Positions 45,401 to 58,515 of a stretch of DNA of 64,000 bases are shown piece by piece (within the stretch, counting starts at the first letter, position 1; every line of letters starts with the position of its first letter). This DNA comes from Oryzias latipes. Lineage: Eukaryota > Chordata > Actinopteri > Beloniformes > Adrianichthyidae. Position numbers and translations under genes: made by a program. The stretch lies in contig NC_019871.2 in NCBI RefSeq assembly GCF_002234675.1, positions 21,732,604-21,796,603 of the forward strand. The letters are read 5' to 3'. The notes under the pieces were generated by a model. The model made no database searches, had not been told where the DNA came from, and saw only the letters and a list, made by a program, of their open reading frames with translations.

Positions 45401-48400
45401 ATAAAAATGCTTTTTTAAACTTTGTCAGTTTCATCTCCATAGCAACCATTTCTTTTTTTTTTGGTTGCGTGGGGGTGACAAAACAGATCTATATCATTTT
45501 TAGAAGAAGTATTGACAAAAGTTAATTTTTAGGATTATTTTGGAAACTGAGGTTTTTTGTGAACTACGCCCACATTCCTAAAATGTTCTTTCGCTTCTGT
45601 CAGCTCGAGCCAAGGATTCATGTTTTACATGTTCACAATATTCTGGTAAAAGATGTGCAAGCAACGGGGAAACGCCACTTCTGCAAGCTCACCACTCTAA
45701 CGCTGTTCAAAATCCACAAACTTTAAATCCAACTTTTTGTTCCCCAAAGAAGTTTTCCAATGATCCTTTAGATCCTTTAAAAGGCAATATATCAAAATCA
45801 CTAGGAGTCAAAATTTGTAGAAGGTAAAACTCAACATGGCTGCCTCTTTCTGAGGTCATAGGTCAACACCACTTTGGTTGTGGTTGTAGACAAGTGACGT
45901 GTGTGAAATTATGTGAAAAACTATCAGCTGGTGTAATTAATCATGCTCCACATTCCTTTTAACTGGATCCTAGGTGTGTGCAGACTTTGCTTTGTTTTTG
46001 AATTTTTGGCGGGGGGAAATCATTTGTGCTCAATAGGCGCATGCAGTAAGAAATAAGAATTAAGGAAACAATCTAGTTCTGCGTTCCAGGACTGCTGCAG
46101 GACAGCATTAAAGCCGTGAGCGGCAAGTAGAAGAGCTCAGACATTACCTTGTGGAGTTCAGGGAGTCCTCCAGGGAGCTCTGCTCCAGGCTGTCAGAGCT
46201 TATGGATTTCTTCACCTGTGCTCTGGTGCAAACACCGAAGCGTGAACCAGAAACCCCTGAAAGGCAGGACTCCGAGCTACCACCATGAATCTTGCTCTGT
46301 GTTCGCAGGTTTTGGTCGGCAATGGCCAGCTGTTGATGCAAAAAAATCAAAGTTTAGAAGAAAAAAAACAATCACAAAAAAAAAAACCACTCTGATTTAC
46401 AGGAACTCCAGAAAGGGCTTTGAATTACCATATTTTCAGAGTAAGAGTACGTGTTTTGCATGGTTTGTCCAGAGGTGCATGCTTATACTTGTGTGCAACT
46501 TACTTTTTTTTTTTAAATAGCTACAAACTCAAGAGGGCACTGTAGGTGTGTGTATCACTATGTGCTACTGACAGCAATGCAGAATAATCAGTCCTGCTTA
46601 GTCTTATGCTACACTCAAACCAGGCTTGGCAACATGCGTTCAAAGGACCACTTTCAATGAAAAGTCTTTGTAAACACACATATGTACGTTTCAGGTTTAC
46701 ACCTTCAAAACTCCAAAAAGCTACGCAAGTTTTAAGTCAGTTTTTGGTCTATTTACAAAAGGCATAACATGTGCGCTGCAAGTTAAGCCAGGTTGAACTT
46801 TGACCAATCAGGGACTTGGATGTAAGCCATTTATAGTAAACAATATCCATAGATATAATAATATATTACATTTGGCACACAAAATAACACATTTTTTATT
46901 AAATACGAGTTATTTTCATGAGCTATTTTCCTTTCTGGAAGTAAGACGACTTGATCTCTGAGGCACCACCGTTCTCTCCTTGTTGGTGACCCTTATTTCA
47001 TGACGTCAACCTAGATCCGACCTCTGCAGGGTGTCTGCGTCTCGCCCATGAAAACAAACAACATTTGAACTTTTGCAAAGATGGATGAGCATATTGTGCA
47101 TATAAAAAGAAGCTGTTTTTGCAAACACAGCTAGCTAGCTCTGCAGAAAAAGTGTGTGTGTGTTTGTGTGTGTTAGCTTGGGGGCAGTGCTTTCTTCCTG
47201 GAAGAGGCTGTTCCTCACAGCTCACAGCGCGGGCTTTTAGAGGAAAACTGCGTGAGCGGATCAAAATACCGCTTTGGGGTTTCTTTTCATGAGGAATGAC
47301 CATTATACTACACCTTAAAGCTCAAAGAATTGATTTAGCATGATAGAGGCCCTTTTATACAAAGGAAGTGCCAACCATCTAAAAATTGATCATGGAGGAG
47401 AAATGAATAGTTGCGGTTTGTGCCAGGCTAGAATTATATGACACTAATTCTTATATGTACTGTGTAGCGACAGTCTAGTGTGAACACCATATGCTAAAAG
47501 CACATTAAAGACTAGCCATTTAGCCCATGTAGCAGTACTATAGTGTAACGTACATGTATTCGGTATATTCCGTTATTAGGATTTGACTTTCAAGATGAAA
47601 TGTCGATTCTGAGTCTTGTATTCTATTAAAGAAATGTCTCCATAAAGGTGCGACTTATATTTGCTTTTTTTGGTCTTTATGCATTTTTTTGGCTGCTACA
47701 ACATATATGCCCTAAGCGACTTACAGTTCAAAGGTCAGACTACCAACCTGTGCCTCCAAACTGGCCACCGCACTCTTCAGCTTCTTCTCGTTGCTTTGAA
47801 CTTTGTCCAAATCCAGCTGAAGCAGCTTTTTCTCCATCAGCATGGCCTTCACCTCCTGCTCTTTCACCTCCAGGGAATGTTTCAGCTCCATCATTTCTTC
47901 TTGGTTCTTCTGAAGGAGCTGCTTCTTTCCATTGTAATGACTCACAGCTTTCTCCATCTGCAGGAATGCAATAGCAAATGACTTTTTACCATGTGATCAC
48001 ATTTCCTCCACACTATTTTTTCCATAAGGTCACTGTTGTTGCTCCAACCTGAGCCTTGAAGTGTTCTGCAGCCTCTGCTTTAGCAGCAAGCTGCTCCTGC
48101 AGGTCTCTCTTGATCTTCTCACTTTCTTCCATCTTTTCTTTCGCTTTCAAAAGCCTGTCTCTTTCCGTTTTCAACATTTGGATTTCTTGCTGCTGCAGAG
48201 ACTCCAGTTTACGAGATGCAACGTTCTGTCTTTCTATGGCCTGGTTGGTTTGAGCAAGCCTCTCCTTTTCTAGGACAACTGCTTGGACCTCCTTTTCCAG
48301 CGCTTTCTTATCCTTCTCCACCTGGAGTATTTGGGCTATGAGTGTTTCTTTTTCTTGAATGAAGACCTCCTTCTCCCTTAGGGTGGAAACTCTGAGCTCC

Positions 48401-51400
48401 TGAATCTCCTCTCTTATCTTGAGGTTTGCAGCAAGCGTTTCTTTGTGTTGTGTCAGCTCAGCATTTGCAGAGACGAGCTGCTGCTGGAGCAGGTTCATCT
48501 GCTGCACAGACTCCTGCTGGGTTTCATGCAGTTTCTCCTCTTTAGCCTGAAGTTGTTCAGACATGGCCGCCATTCTTCCTTTAAGGTTCTGGATCTGGAG
48601 TTGAAGGGCTTCTGTCTGCTGCTGCAAAATGCTGGTCTGCTCGGAGTTTTCCGTCTTTAGCAGGAACATCTGGTTTTCTTTGACTTGGAGCTCGTTTCTA
48701 GCATTTCTCACTTCCTGTTCTGAAGCAGACAGGTGTTGCTGCAGAAGCTCCACCTGATGGTTTCTGTCCTGTTCCTGTCTGGTTAGCATCACTAGCTGAC
48801 TCTGGATCTGTTCCTCGGCCTGCCTTAGGCTCTTACTCGTGTCACTTAATTGGATTTTTAGACTCCTGATTTCCTCCTGAAGAACGTCAGACTGTTTGGC
48901 TTCTTCTTCTTTTAAACAGACCATTTGTTCCTCCCTCTCATTCATTTGCTCCAAAAGTCTCCTGATCTTCTCTTTGGAGGTGGTCATCATGTCCTGAAGC
49001 GTCTGCTCTTTTTGGGAAAGTTCCTTCTCCAGCTGCACCAGCAGCTTTTCTTTGCTCCGAACATGCTCCTCTGCAGCTTCAAGCGTCTCGCTCAGCTTCT
49101 GCTTCTCCTCCCTGAGAGTTTGGATCTCAGAGTTCAGAACTTCAGACACCTTGGAGTTCTCAGCTTTTAATCTTTCTACCTCAGCCTCTCTGGTCTGAAG
49201 GCACCCTTCCAGCTCTTTCACTTCCTCCTCCAGACCTGCACAGTTCTTGTTTAGTTCTTGAATCTTCAGCATGTATCCCTCCTGCTGCTCGGCCATGAGA
49301 TCTTCTTTGGCTTTGACCTGCTCTTCAGCAATCTCTAGAGAATTCGAAATTGTCCTCATTTGCATTTTCAGAGCTTCAATCTCCTGCTGAAGTGAATCCT
49401 TGTGTGCGGCGGCCTTGGTCTTCAGCTGAGCCAACTGCTCCTCTTTTTGGTTCACCTCCGCCTTCAGTCTCCTCGCTTCTTCTTTATGTGTCTCGATCTG
49501 ATGCGTGCTGTATTCTCTCTGCTCCACTAAGGCGTCTTCTTTGGACCGCAAACTCTCCTCAGCTGTCTTGAGTGAAGATCTAAGACCCTCCACCTGTTCC
49601 TGTAGGCTGTTCAGTTCCTGAAGTTGTAGTTCTGCTTGTTCAGAACTGACATTTTTCAACAGGCTCATCTCTTCTTCTTTTGTCTGTACATCCAGCATCA
49701 TGGTTCTCATCATCTGTTCAGACGCAGAGAGCTGTTGCTGCAGGATCTCCACCTGATGAGCCTGTTCTTGCTCCTGTTTGGTGACCTTAGCGAGCTGAGT
49801 CCGAACTTCTTCCTCAGCTTTTGTGAGAGAGTCACTCTGGCTTTTCAGGAACGTGATTTCTTGTTGCAGGAACTCGGAGCGCGCATCTTCTTCTTTTTTC
49901 AGGGTAACCAGTTGGTCCTCTTTCAACGCCATCACCTCCAGAAGCCTTTGAACCTCATCTTCAGATGTTTTCACCTTCTCTTCAAAAGTTTCTTTTACTT
50001 CAGAGAGCTCGAGTTCTTTCTGGGCTAGCATCTTTTCTTGAACTTGTGCCCGCTCACCTGAAGACTTCAGTGAGGCATTCAAACCTCGTACCTCCTCCTG
50101 GAGAGACATCAAGGCTTCTTTCTCCTTGGAGCGCTCAGCTTTTAGCATTTCTACCTCCTCCTGCTTAGTGTGAATGTCCCGTCTGAGCCCGTTCACCTCC
50201 TCTTCAAGTGCTGCGCAATTGCGTTTATGTTCTTCAATCTGTAAAGAGTTCTCCTCATCCTGCTTGGCCATCAGACCTTCCTTGGCTTTGACTTGCTCCT
50301 CAGCAGCCTTAAGAGAACTATTAACACTTTGAATTTGCTCGTTCAGAGCTTCGATCTCCTTGTGGAGTAACTCTGCATGTGAGGCAGTCTCCATCCTCAG
50401 CTGAACGAGCTGCTCCTCCTTAGCATCAACCTCTACATTGAGCCTCTTCACTTCATCTTGAGAGGCCACCATCTGCGCCTGGATCTCCACTAGCTGTCTG
50501 GCGGTTTGCAGTTTTTCCTCTGCAAACACTTTTTCTTTGGATTGTAAATTCTCTTCAGCTCGCTTCAGTGAGGAACTACAAGACTCAACTTGCTGCTTCA
50601 GATGGTGGATCTTCTGGTTCAGCAGCTCGGCTTGCTCTGAGCTCTGATTTCTCAACAAGCTGATGGCTTCTTCTTTGGTTTGCACCTCCTGCTTTAGGTT
50701 CTTCAGCTCTTCTTCAGAGGCTGACCGTTGCTGCTGCAGGAGCTCTGCCTGCTTTTCATTTTCCTGCTGCTGCTTTGCCAGCATGGCCTCCTGAGCCTCC
50801 GCCCGATCCCCTGCAGTCCTGAGGGAATCCGTCAGGCTCTGCAGTTGGGCTTGCAGGACAGCAATCTCCTGTTCCAGAGATTCTGCCCGTTGAGAGCTGG
50901 CATCCCTCAGTTCTACCAGCGACTGGCTTTTTTCCTGCACCTCAGCATTAAGTCTTTGGATCTCCTCCTCACACCGTGAGATCTGCTCCTCAAATTCACA
51001 CCTTTGTTGAGAATGTGCTTGCTGTGTTTTAGCCACGAGGTCTTCCTTGAGTTGAACTTCCTGCTCGGCCTGCCTGAGAGATGATCCGAGGATTTCCAGG
51101 CGTGCCGTCAAAGCCTGGATTTTGTCATTAAGAACATCTTGCTCTTCAGACTTCTCTTGAAGAAGTTTGGTGTACGCTTCTTCTCTGGACTGAATTTCTT
51201 CTCCACTTCTTTTCTTCTCATCTATTAGATGCTCAATTTCCTCTGAGAGGTTTTTAATGTTTTGCTCAGTCTCAGATAACAGAGACGAAGCGTCAGACAG
51301 TTTTCCCTCAAGATCCTTCACGTTGTCTTCGGTTTGACGCAGAAGATCATCTTTCTCTTTCTGCTTCTCCTTTAGTGTCTCTATTTCATGTTGGAGGGCA

Positions 51401-54400
51401 GCGATGTCCTGCTGGAGTCTGCTCATCTGCTGGGCTTTCTGACGCTCCACCGACTCCAAGCGAAGCTCCAGTTCCTGAATCTGTTGGTGAAGAACCTCGC
51501 TCTGTTTGACCATGTCCCGTTTCAATTGGTCCATCGTTTCCTCCTTTGCTTGAATCAGCTTATCGGTGTGGTTCTTGTGTTGCTCAAGGAGCTCCTTATG
51601 ATGTAGCATTTCTTGCTGATACTCAACCATCTTGAGGTTTTTGGTCTGAATTTCTTCTTCAGCTTTTTGAATGGAGCAAAGAGAGCTCTCAAGCTCATTT
51701 TTGAGACGCTGGATCTCCATCTCCAAGTCTTCTCTTTGGCAAATCTAAAAAGAGGAAGACATTTCAGAGACACCCAATAAAGAGCAAACCTTCCTGTAAA
51801 GCAGGTGTTTGACTGAAACTAAACTGTTTGTTAGTAAAGCCATTTTACCTCCATGACTGGACCCATGTTTTCACCAACAACCTCCTTGCCAACTCTTCTC
51901 AGTTCTTCCTCCAAGCAGGAGATCTTCCCCTGGAGGATCTGACCTTGTTCAGACAGAAGCTCCTATGGAAAGAGTGACGCAGGGGGGTTTAACAAAAAAA
52001 CACCCATAAAACAAAAACTGCATCCTTAAAAGAAACACATCTCTTCTCATCTACCCCACTTCGTGGATGAGAAGCTTTAGCGTGTTGATGGTTTGTTGTA
52101 TTAATGTTTGCCTTGTCCCTTCACATATTGGGAAACTTGTACATAAAGCAGTTGTTCTTCTGTAAAGTATCTCCACACACCAGACATGTTTTGGTGAACC
52201 TTCTACTCAATCTGGTGCTGTATTCTGCAGAGCTTTATGCACTAAAATGTCACGATCCGTTCATACGCATGAACGGATCATGATATGCAGACTTCTTTTT
52301 AATGATAAAACAACCATTTGGTCCCGTTTCTTACAGACCAAACCCAGTTAGAGCCGAAAAGTTTCACCTCAATGTTTAGAAATTTACACATTTTTGGCCA
52401 TTAAGCCATTTATTTATAAAATCTAGCTTTTAAATATTTACAATATTGAACTATAGCAGTGTGATATTTGCATTTTTTATAACAAATTTACCGTCTTTTA
52501 CTATTTTTTTTTTTCATTTAATCTTTATTTATCCGAGAAGTGTTGTGGGTCTGACTGTTGGTATGGAGTAAGCCCGCACTGATATCCCATCAACCCTTTG
52601 TTTACACTCTGCCGCTAGTTTACAGCCCCTCAGATCCCTAACATAATATCAGTGCGACAAAAATGGCGAGCAATATTGGACTGCAGTTTTGAGCCAGATG
52701 CCAGCTCAGATGATAAAACCCAAGACATACATGGATCAATTAGTCTGCAAGTAGATGCATCAGGATGGAGCAGAGCAGGGAGTTGTGGCCCCGCCCTTTC
52801 AAATTGCATTTTTTTAATCTGCTCCTGATTCCCAATAATTTACTTAAAGAAATACTCTGAAATGTAATTTGAGCTCAATTTTCTTTATACATTTCCTCCA
52901 CCATCAGAAAATGCCACAAGAAAATGTTAAAAACATATGAAACACTGTTTTCATCTGAGTGGATCTTTAAAGCCTTGTTTCCACTGAGCAGTACGGTCCG
53001 GTTTAGAGTAGTCCAGGTGAGCGTTTCCACCCCAAAAGTTGGACCGTCAATGCACAAGTGGGGTGAAGGTAACAACAACAACAGTGGGGTCATGCAGCAG
53101 CTCATTTTTTTCCGTTAGGCGTTTGATCTTGATCAAGTCTGAAACAGCGTGATCAGGCCCAATTTCCAATAGGATCTGAACATTCAAACTTTCCTCCCAC
53201 CTTATCAGGCAGCACTTCCTGGATCTATTTATAGACATGTCTACACTTCATTTAAAGAGTATGAACAGGAGTCTATTATTTGGCTATAACCAGTATCACC
53301 TGGTCTGCTTATCTCCATCAATTACCACCCATCTTTATCCTGTCCACCAGCACCATTGATGATTGCAACACTGCTCTCTTCTGAAGTGGTCCAGAACTCA
53401 TCTGCTCGGATAGCCCCCACCCAACACACACATTCCACCACTTTTCAGCTCCACTGGCTTCCTGTCAAATGCAGGATTGACCTCAGACTCCTGATGTTCA
53501 ACCTTCAAGGCCGTCTACAACCTCACTCCCCCATCCTGTCCTTCACAGCATCCTTTTACCAACATCCTCCTCTCAACGTGTCCAAACCATCTCAATTTGC
53601 TTCCCTGCATTGATCTCCAACACTTTCAACTTGTGATGACATGAAATCACACAACACTGACACACAGCGCGTGGTGGCAAGGACTGCTTTGAAATCAAGA
53701 GCGTGCTGCTTCCTGCCTCCTTTTCTAAGCTGACGTATACCTTCTGGGCCGTCGCTTGGTTGAGCTCCGCCTCCAGCTGCTTGGTTTTGGTTTTCCATTC
53801 CTCGTCAGCAGCAGCTTGACTCTCTGTGAGTCTACCAACCTCCTCCTTAAACAGGGCCAGCTGTGAACACACAGCTCTCATCTAAGAAAAATAGTCAGAA
53901 AGAGTTTAAACAAACAAATGAGGTTCATCTTGTGATACACATGGACATGTAAAAAACAATAAAAACACAAAATCTATGGTTCAAACATTTAACCTCAATA
54001 ATGGCAACAAAAAAAATCCTCTTTAAAACTAAACAAAAAAGATGAGTTGAATAAAAAATGAACTAAGAGTGGAATGTGGTCTAAGTGGACAAATAAGTCA
54101 ATGATCAGGAAATATGGCAGGAAATGGATTTAGAATTCTGGATTTAACAGGATTTGAAAATATTGAGATGTAGTTTTACCTGAGAAGAGAGTGAACCGTT
54201 TTCCTCTGCAAGCTCATCCACTTTTCTCTCCGTTTGAGACGAGGTTAATTTGAGCTCCTTGTTTTCCTTAAGCATTTCGTTAAGACGCGTTTGCAATCTA
54301 AGAGGGAAAATAGACCACTTTTATTTCTGTTTTTTTCTCCAGTGTGTTAAGTATTTGTGCAAAGGACTTCATCAAGAGGTCTGTTTGCAAACTGCAGAAT

Positions 54401-57400
54401 TCCATTCATGGGTACCAACATGTTGTTCTTGGTCTCAAGGTCGCTGATTTGTTTCCTGATGGCCGCCTCCTCTTCACTCTGCTCCTCTTTCAGCTTATCC
54501 AGGCGATACTGCAGTTGACTGATTTGAGACTCTGCAAAAAAAACAGCATCAAAGCAAACTCTATCTTCTTAGACATCAAATTGAATACGTTGTGTTACAA
54601 GCATATGAGAATGGACTGAGTGGTCCCGTCCCCCAGCGTTCCCAAAAGGAAGTAACCACTGACTCCAAGAAGCCAAAATCCCATAGACTTCTATAGAGAA
54701 ATGAACTGCTGCTACTCAGTCATTCTATTGGTCAGAATAATCATTCTTGCTCTGATATCTTTCTTTAAACGTTTTCTTGATAACCCAAATTTGTTTCAGG
54801 ACATTTTTTTTTCTGTAGTTCAAATTATTCAAGTTCTAAATTTACCAATGAGGTGTCTCAAGAAAAGTAGGTGGGGCCTGATGGCCCCTGAACATTAGAT
54901 TCAAAACGTTTGACAGATCTAGTGTAGCCTGCTTTCAAGTAGTTGAGCTGTGGACTACCAACAAGCTCACTACTGATTGGCCAGAGTCAATTCATTGTTC
55001 AAACATAGTCAGTCCCACTTGGACCAATCAATGCTTACTGACAACATCTGGCTCCAAAATGGCAGCGTCCGTGATGTTAAAAACAAAAAAAAAAAGGCAA
55101 CTGAATTGAGCTCATTTGGTTGGAGGTGGAAGTGAATCATTTTCTATGTGTGACGTCACACTCAGTCCAGTTCTCACATAGAGTCAATAGCTGCAGGAGA
55201 TACCTCTAAGCGCGACGAGGGAAATCTTGGCGGACAGCTCTTTGGTCAAATCATCTCTGTACTCCCTCTCTTTCAACAACTGTCTCTTCATTTTCCTCAT
55301 CTGAAATTTGGGTGTGTTCATGATTTCAGCCAAAGGAGACTTGCTGTAGAAACAAAATGAGATGAGCAGGATACTTGAATTGGCTTTTTCAATATGAAGA
55401 TCAAATCAAAGCCTTTCAATAGATCCTTTTAAAGACCCACTCTGATGAAAATGGTGCTTTTGGTGTTTAACATGTTCTTGTGGCATATTTCTCATGATAG
55501 AGGACAGGTATAAAGAAAATTAAGCTCAATATTGTATTTCTGAGTATGTCTTTATTCAAACCGTTGTGAATCAGCCGTTTAAAAGCTTAAACTTAAGCTC
55601 ACAAGCTCCCTGCTCCAAGCTTTCAGCAACAGGCAGGGGAAGGGAGGTGGGTTGATCAGCGCCAACAGTCCCACCCACAACTCAGAAGCAAATTTTTAAT
55701 GAACTGATGCTCTGCAGAAACTATGTCCTAGAAAGCGATGCAGGTTTTTAAAATTTTGGCTAAAAAAAACCCAGCATTATCATAATTAAAAGACTACTGA
55801 CAACACTTAGGTCAAAAGATGATCAGAGTGGGACTTTAAAGCCCTTTTACAGCAGGGCTGCCCAGTCCTGGTTCCACAGATCTACAGTCCAGCCCAAAAC
55901 CGTAGCAAACAGAGCAGGATCGCCAGAACCAGGCTCAGGCAGCTCTGTTCTGCAGGAATATTATATAAAAAAAGATGTATCATTTTGAACCAATACCTGA
56001 CTGAAGAAGATGCTACAGTTTCCATATCAACAAAAGTGATTTTCTGTCTGCGCTGAAAAACAGGAGAGTCATCATCTGAGAAGGTGGTGGTGGAGGAGGG
56101 GGTGGTGGAGGAGGTGGTGGCGGATTCATTCGACATCTTATGGAAGGCTGGAATATCTGAAACAACAATGTTCAAATTTCTGAATTTAAAAAAAAGTGGG
56201 ACAAATATATTCTTCCTAATGAAATGGAGGTAAAGAAGTTTGTGACTTACATTTTCGTGCCAAGTAGCCATCCAGGCTGTCACTCAGGTAAACTGAGCCT
56301 TCCTTCTCCATCACAAAAGAGCATGTAAGGTATGCCAGTTCTCTCTAACGGGGGGGAAAAAAAGGTGCACTGTGATCAAATGTAACTGTAGCACAAAAAA
56401 GGTTATTAGGTTTAGAAGATCACAGTAAAGACCAAAAACTTAAAGACCCAATGAGATCATCTTCTGATCCATTTTAAAGCATTCCAAGCAGCCTTTTAAT
56501 TAGGATTGTGCCATTTTGAGCCAAAATCAAAAACCTGTCACTTTCTAAGATTTAGTTTCTGCAGTGCGGCAGACGTTGATTAAAAATGTAGCTCTGAATT
56601 GTGACCGGGACCATTGGCACAAAGCAACCCCGCCCCTTTCCCTTACCGACCTCTCTGTTAAGACGCTCTCCCACCAGCCCCTCACACCCCCAACCTAACA
56701 TTACCGGTGTAACAAAGATAGCGAGCAATATTAGAGCTATCCAGCCGTACAGTTTGGAGCCAGATACCTGCTCAGATGAGGAAAACAGAGACGTACATGG
56801 ATCTAGTCGTCTACAAGTGGATGCATCAGAATGGAGCGGAGCAGGGAGCTTGTGGTCTGTCCTGCATAGTTTCTACGTCACATTCAAGGCTCTTTTTCAA
56901 ACAGTGTTTTTCTCATCTGCTCCTTATTGACAACGATTTGAATTAAGAAATACTCAGAAATGTCATTTTAAGCCTCATTTTCTTTCTATATGTCCTCCAT
57001 GATCAGAAAGAAAGCACCAAGAACACAACTTACATCTGACTGGGGCTTAAAAACGCTCAAGAGGACAGAATAACCAGCTTACTTCCACATCACTTTCCAA
57101 CACGTGTAGAGTGCAGCAATCATTCATCATATTGTGGTACACAAGCACCAGAAGCACCTAGTTAGGAAGAAAAATGGAAAAAGATGAGAAAAGTTCTTTT
57201 CACACCAGCCTTTCTTGAACTTGTTTTACTTATTTACCTTTGCGAGTTCGACACTTAGATTTTTGCCATTTCTTATATTGGTCCAAGATATGTCAGTACC
57301 TTCAGTGGAACAAAATCTGCAGTCTTCTAAAAAACAAAAATAATAATTTTAAAGAAGCTGAAACAAGTAAAATGACACATCAGGCATAAAAAAATAGCAG

Positions 57401-58446
57401 AATGAAAAATAGAAGAAAAGAAAAATCTAAGGATGAGTAATAATGTCACAGATGACCACATAATAAACATAGAACCAACAAAAACTCCAGATGTTATTGT
57501 TGCTTAAAGAAAAAAAAGGGGGGTTAATCATTCAATTGTTTTTAACCTTAAGTCTTACCAATTTTTCATTCTGTGCACAGAAGCTGTGAAGTGTACCACG
57601 GAGCGTACAGCGGGCATCCCCTAGGTAATTTTTAATCTTCTTAAAATTTAAAGCAAGCCTGTTGACACATGAGACTCTGCTCTGCTGCTGTTTTGCTTTT
57701 TAACTGTGTTTCTATTTTACTAGGTTTTTTTTGATTGTTTTATGCTTTTGATTACTATTTGAATGCCTTCTAACTTTAAAAACCATGTCCAGATGACAGC
57801 CCTTCAACCTGCTATTATGATGGAATCAACCTGGTGGAATGAAAGTCTTCATAGACATAGACATTTTTTTTCTTTTCTTTTAAAGTAAATTTTACGTTGA
57901 TTATTTCTATGATGTATTGTGATTTTAATGCATTTTTCTGTTTTGTGAAGCACCTTGAATTACTTTGTGTACAAATTGTGCTATACAAATAAACTTTCCT
58001 TGCCTTGCCTAGACATGTATGACGCCTCGTTTGACCACAACCATATTCCACGCAATTGATCAGTTAGGAAAGATACGTACTTTCCAAAAAGTCTGCAATG
58101 AGTTTGTATCGATCCTCAAAGGAGTCACTGAGGCTGGAGACGGGTTCCTTTCTCCTGATGTGACATAAAATGAAGCAAAAACAAACACTCAGGTTAAATC
58201 AGAGACTCTGTGGTATAATGTAATACAATAATTAGTGATACAAACATTCAATGTACTCTACTTACAGCATATTAATAAGTTTGACCAGGACCACCCCATC
58301 CTGTAAATCATTTATGGTCACTTCTCCATCAGAGGGGCTGACACTGTTGACCTGCAGATAATGTTGATTTATCTTAGACTGTTACAAAATAAATCTTCGT
58401 TTTTTAATTTAAAAAATATATGTATATTTATATATATGCACACACA

Positions 58447-58515
<69 letters not shown>

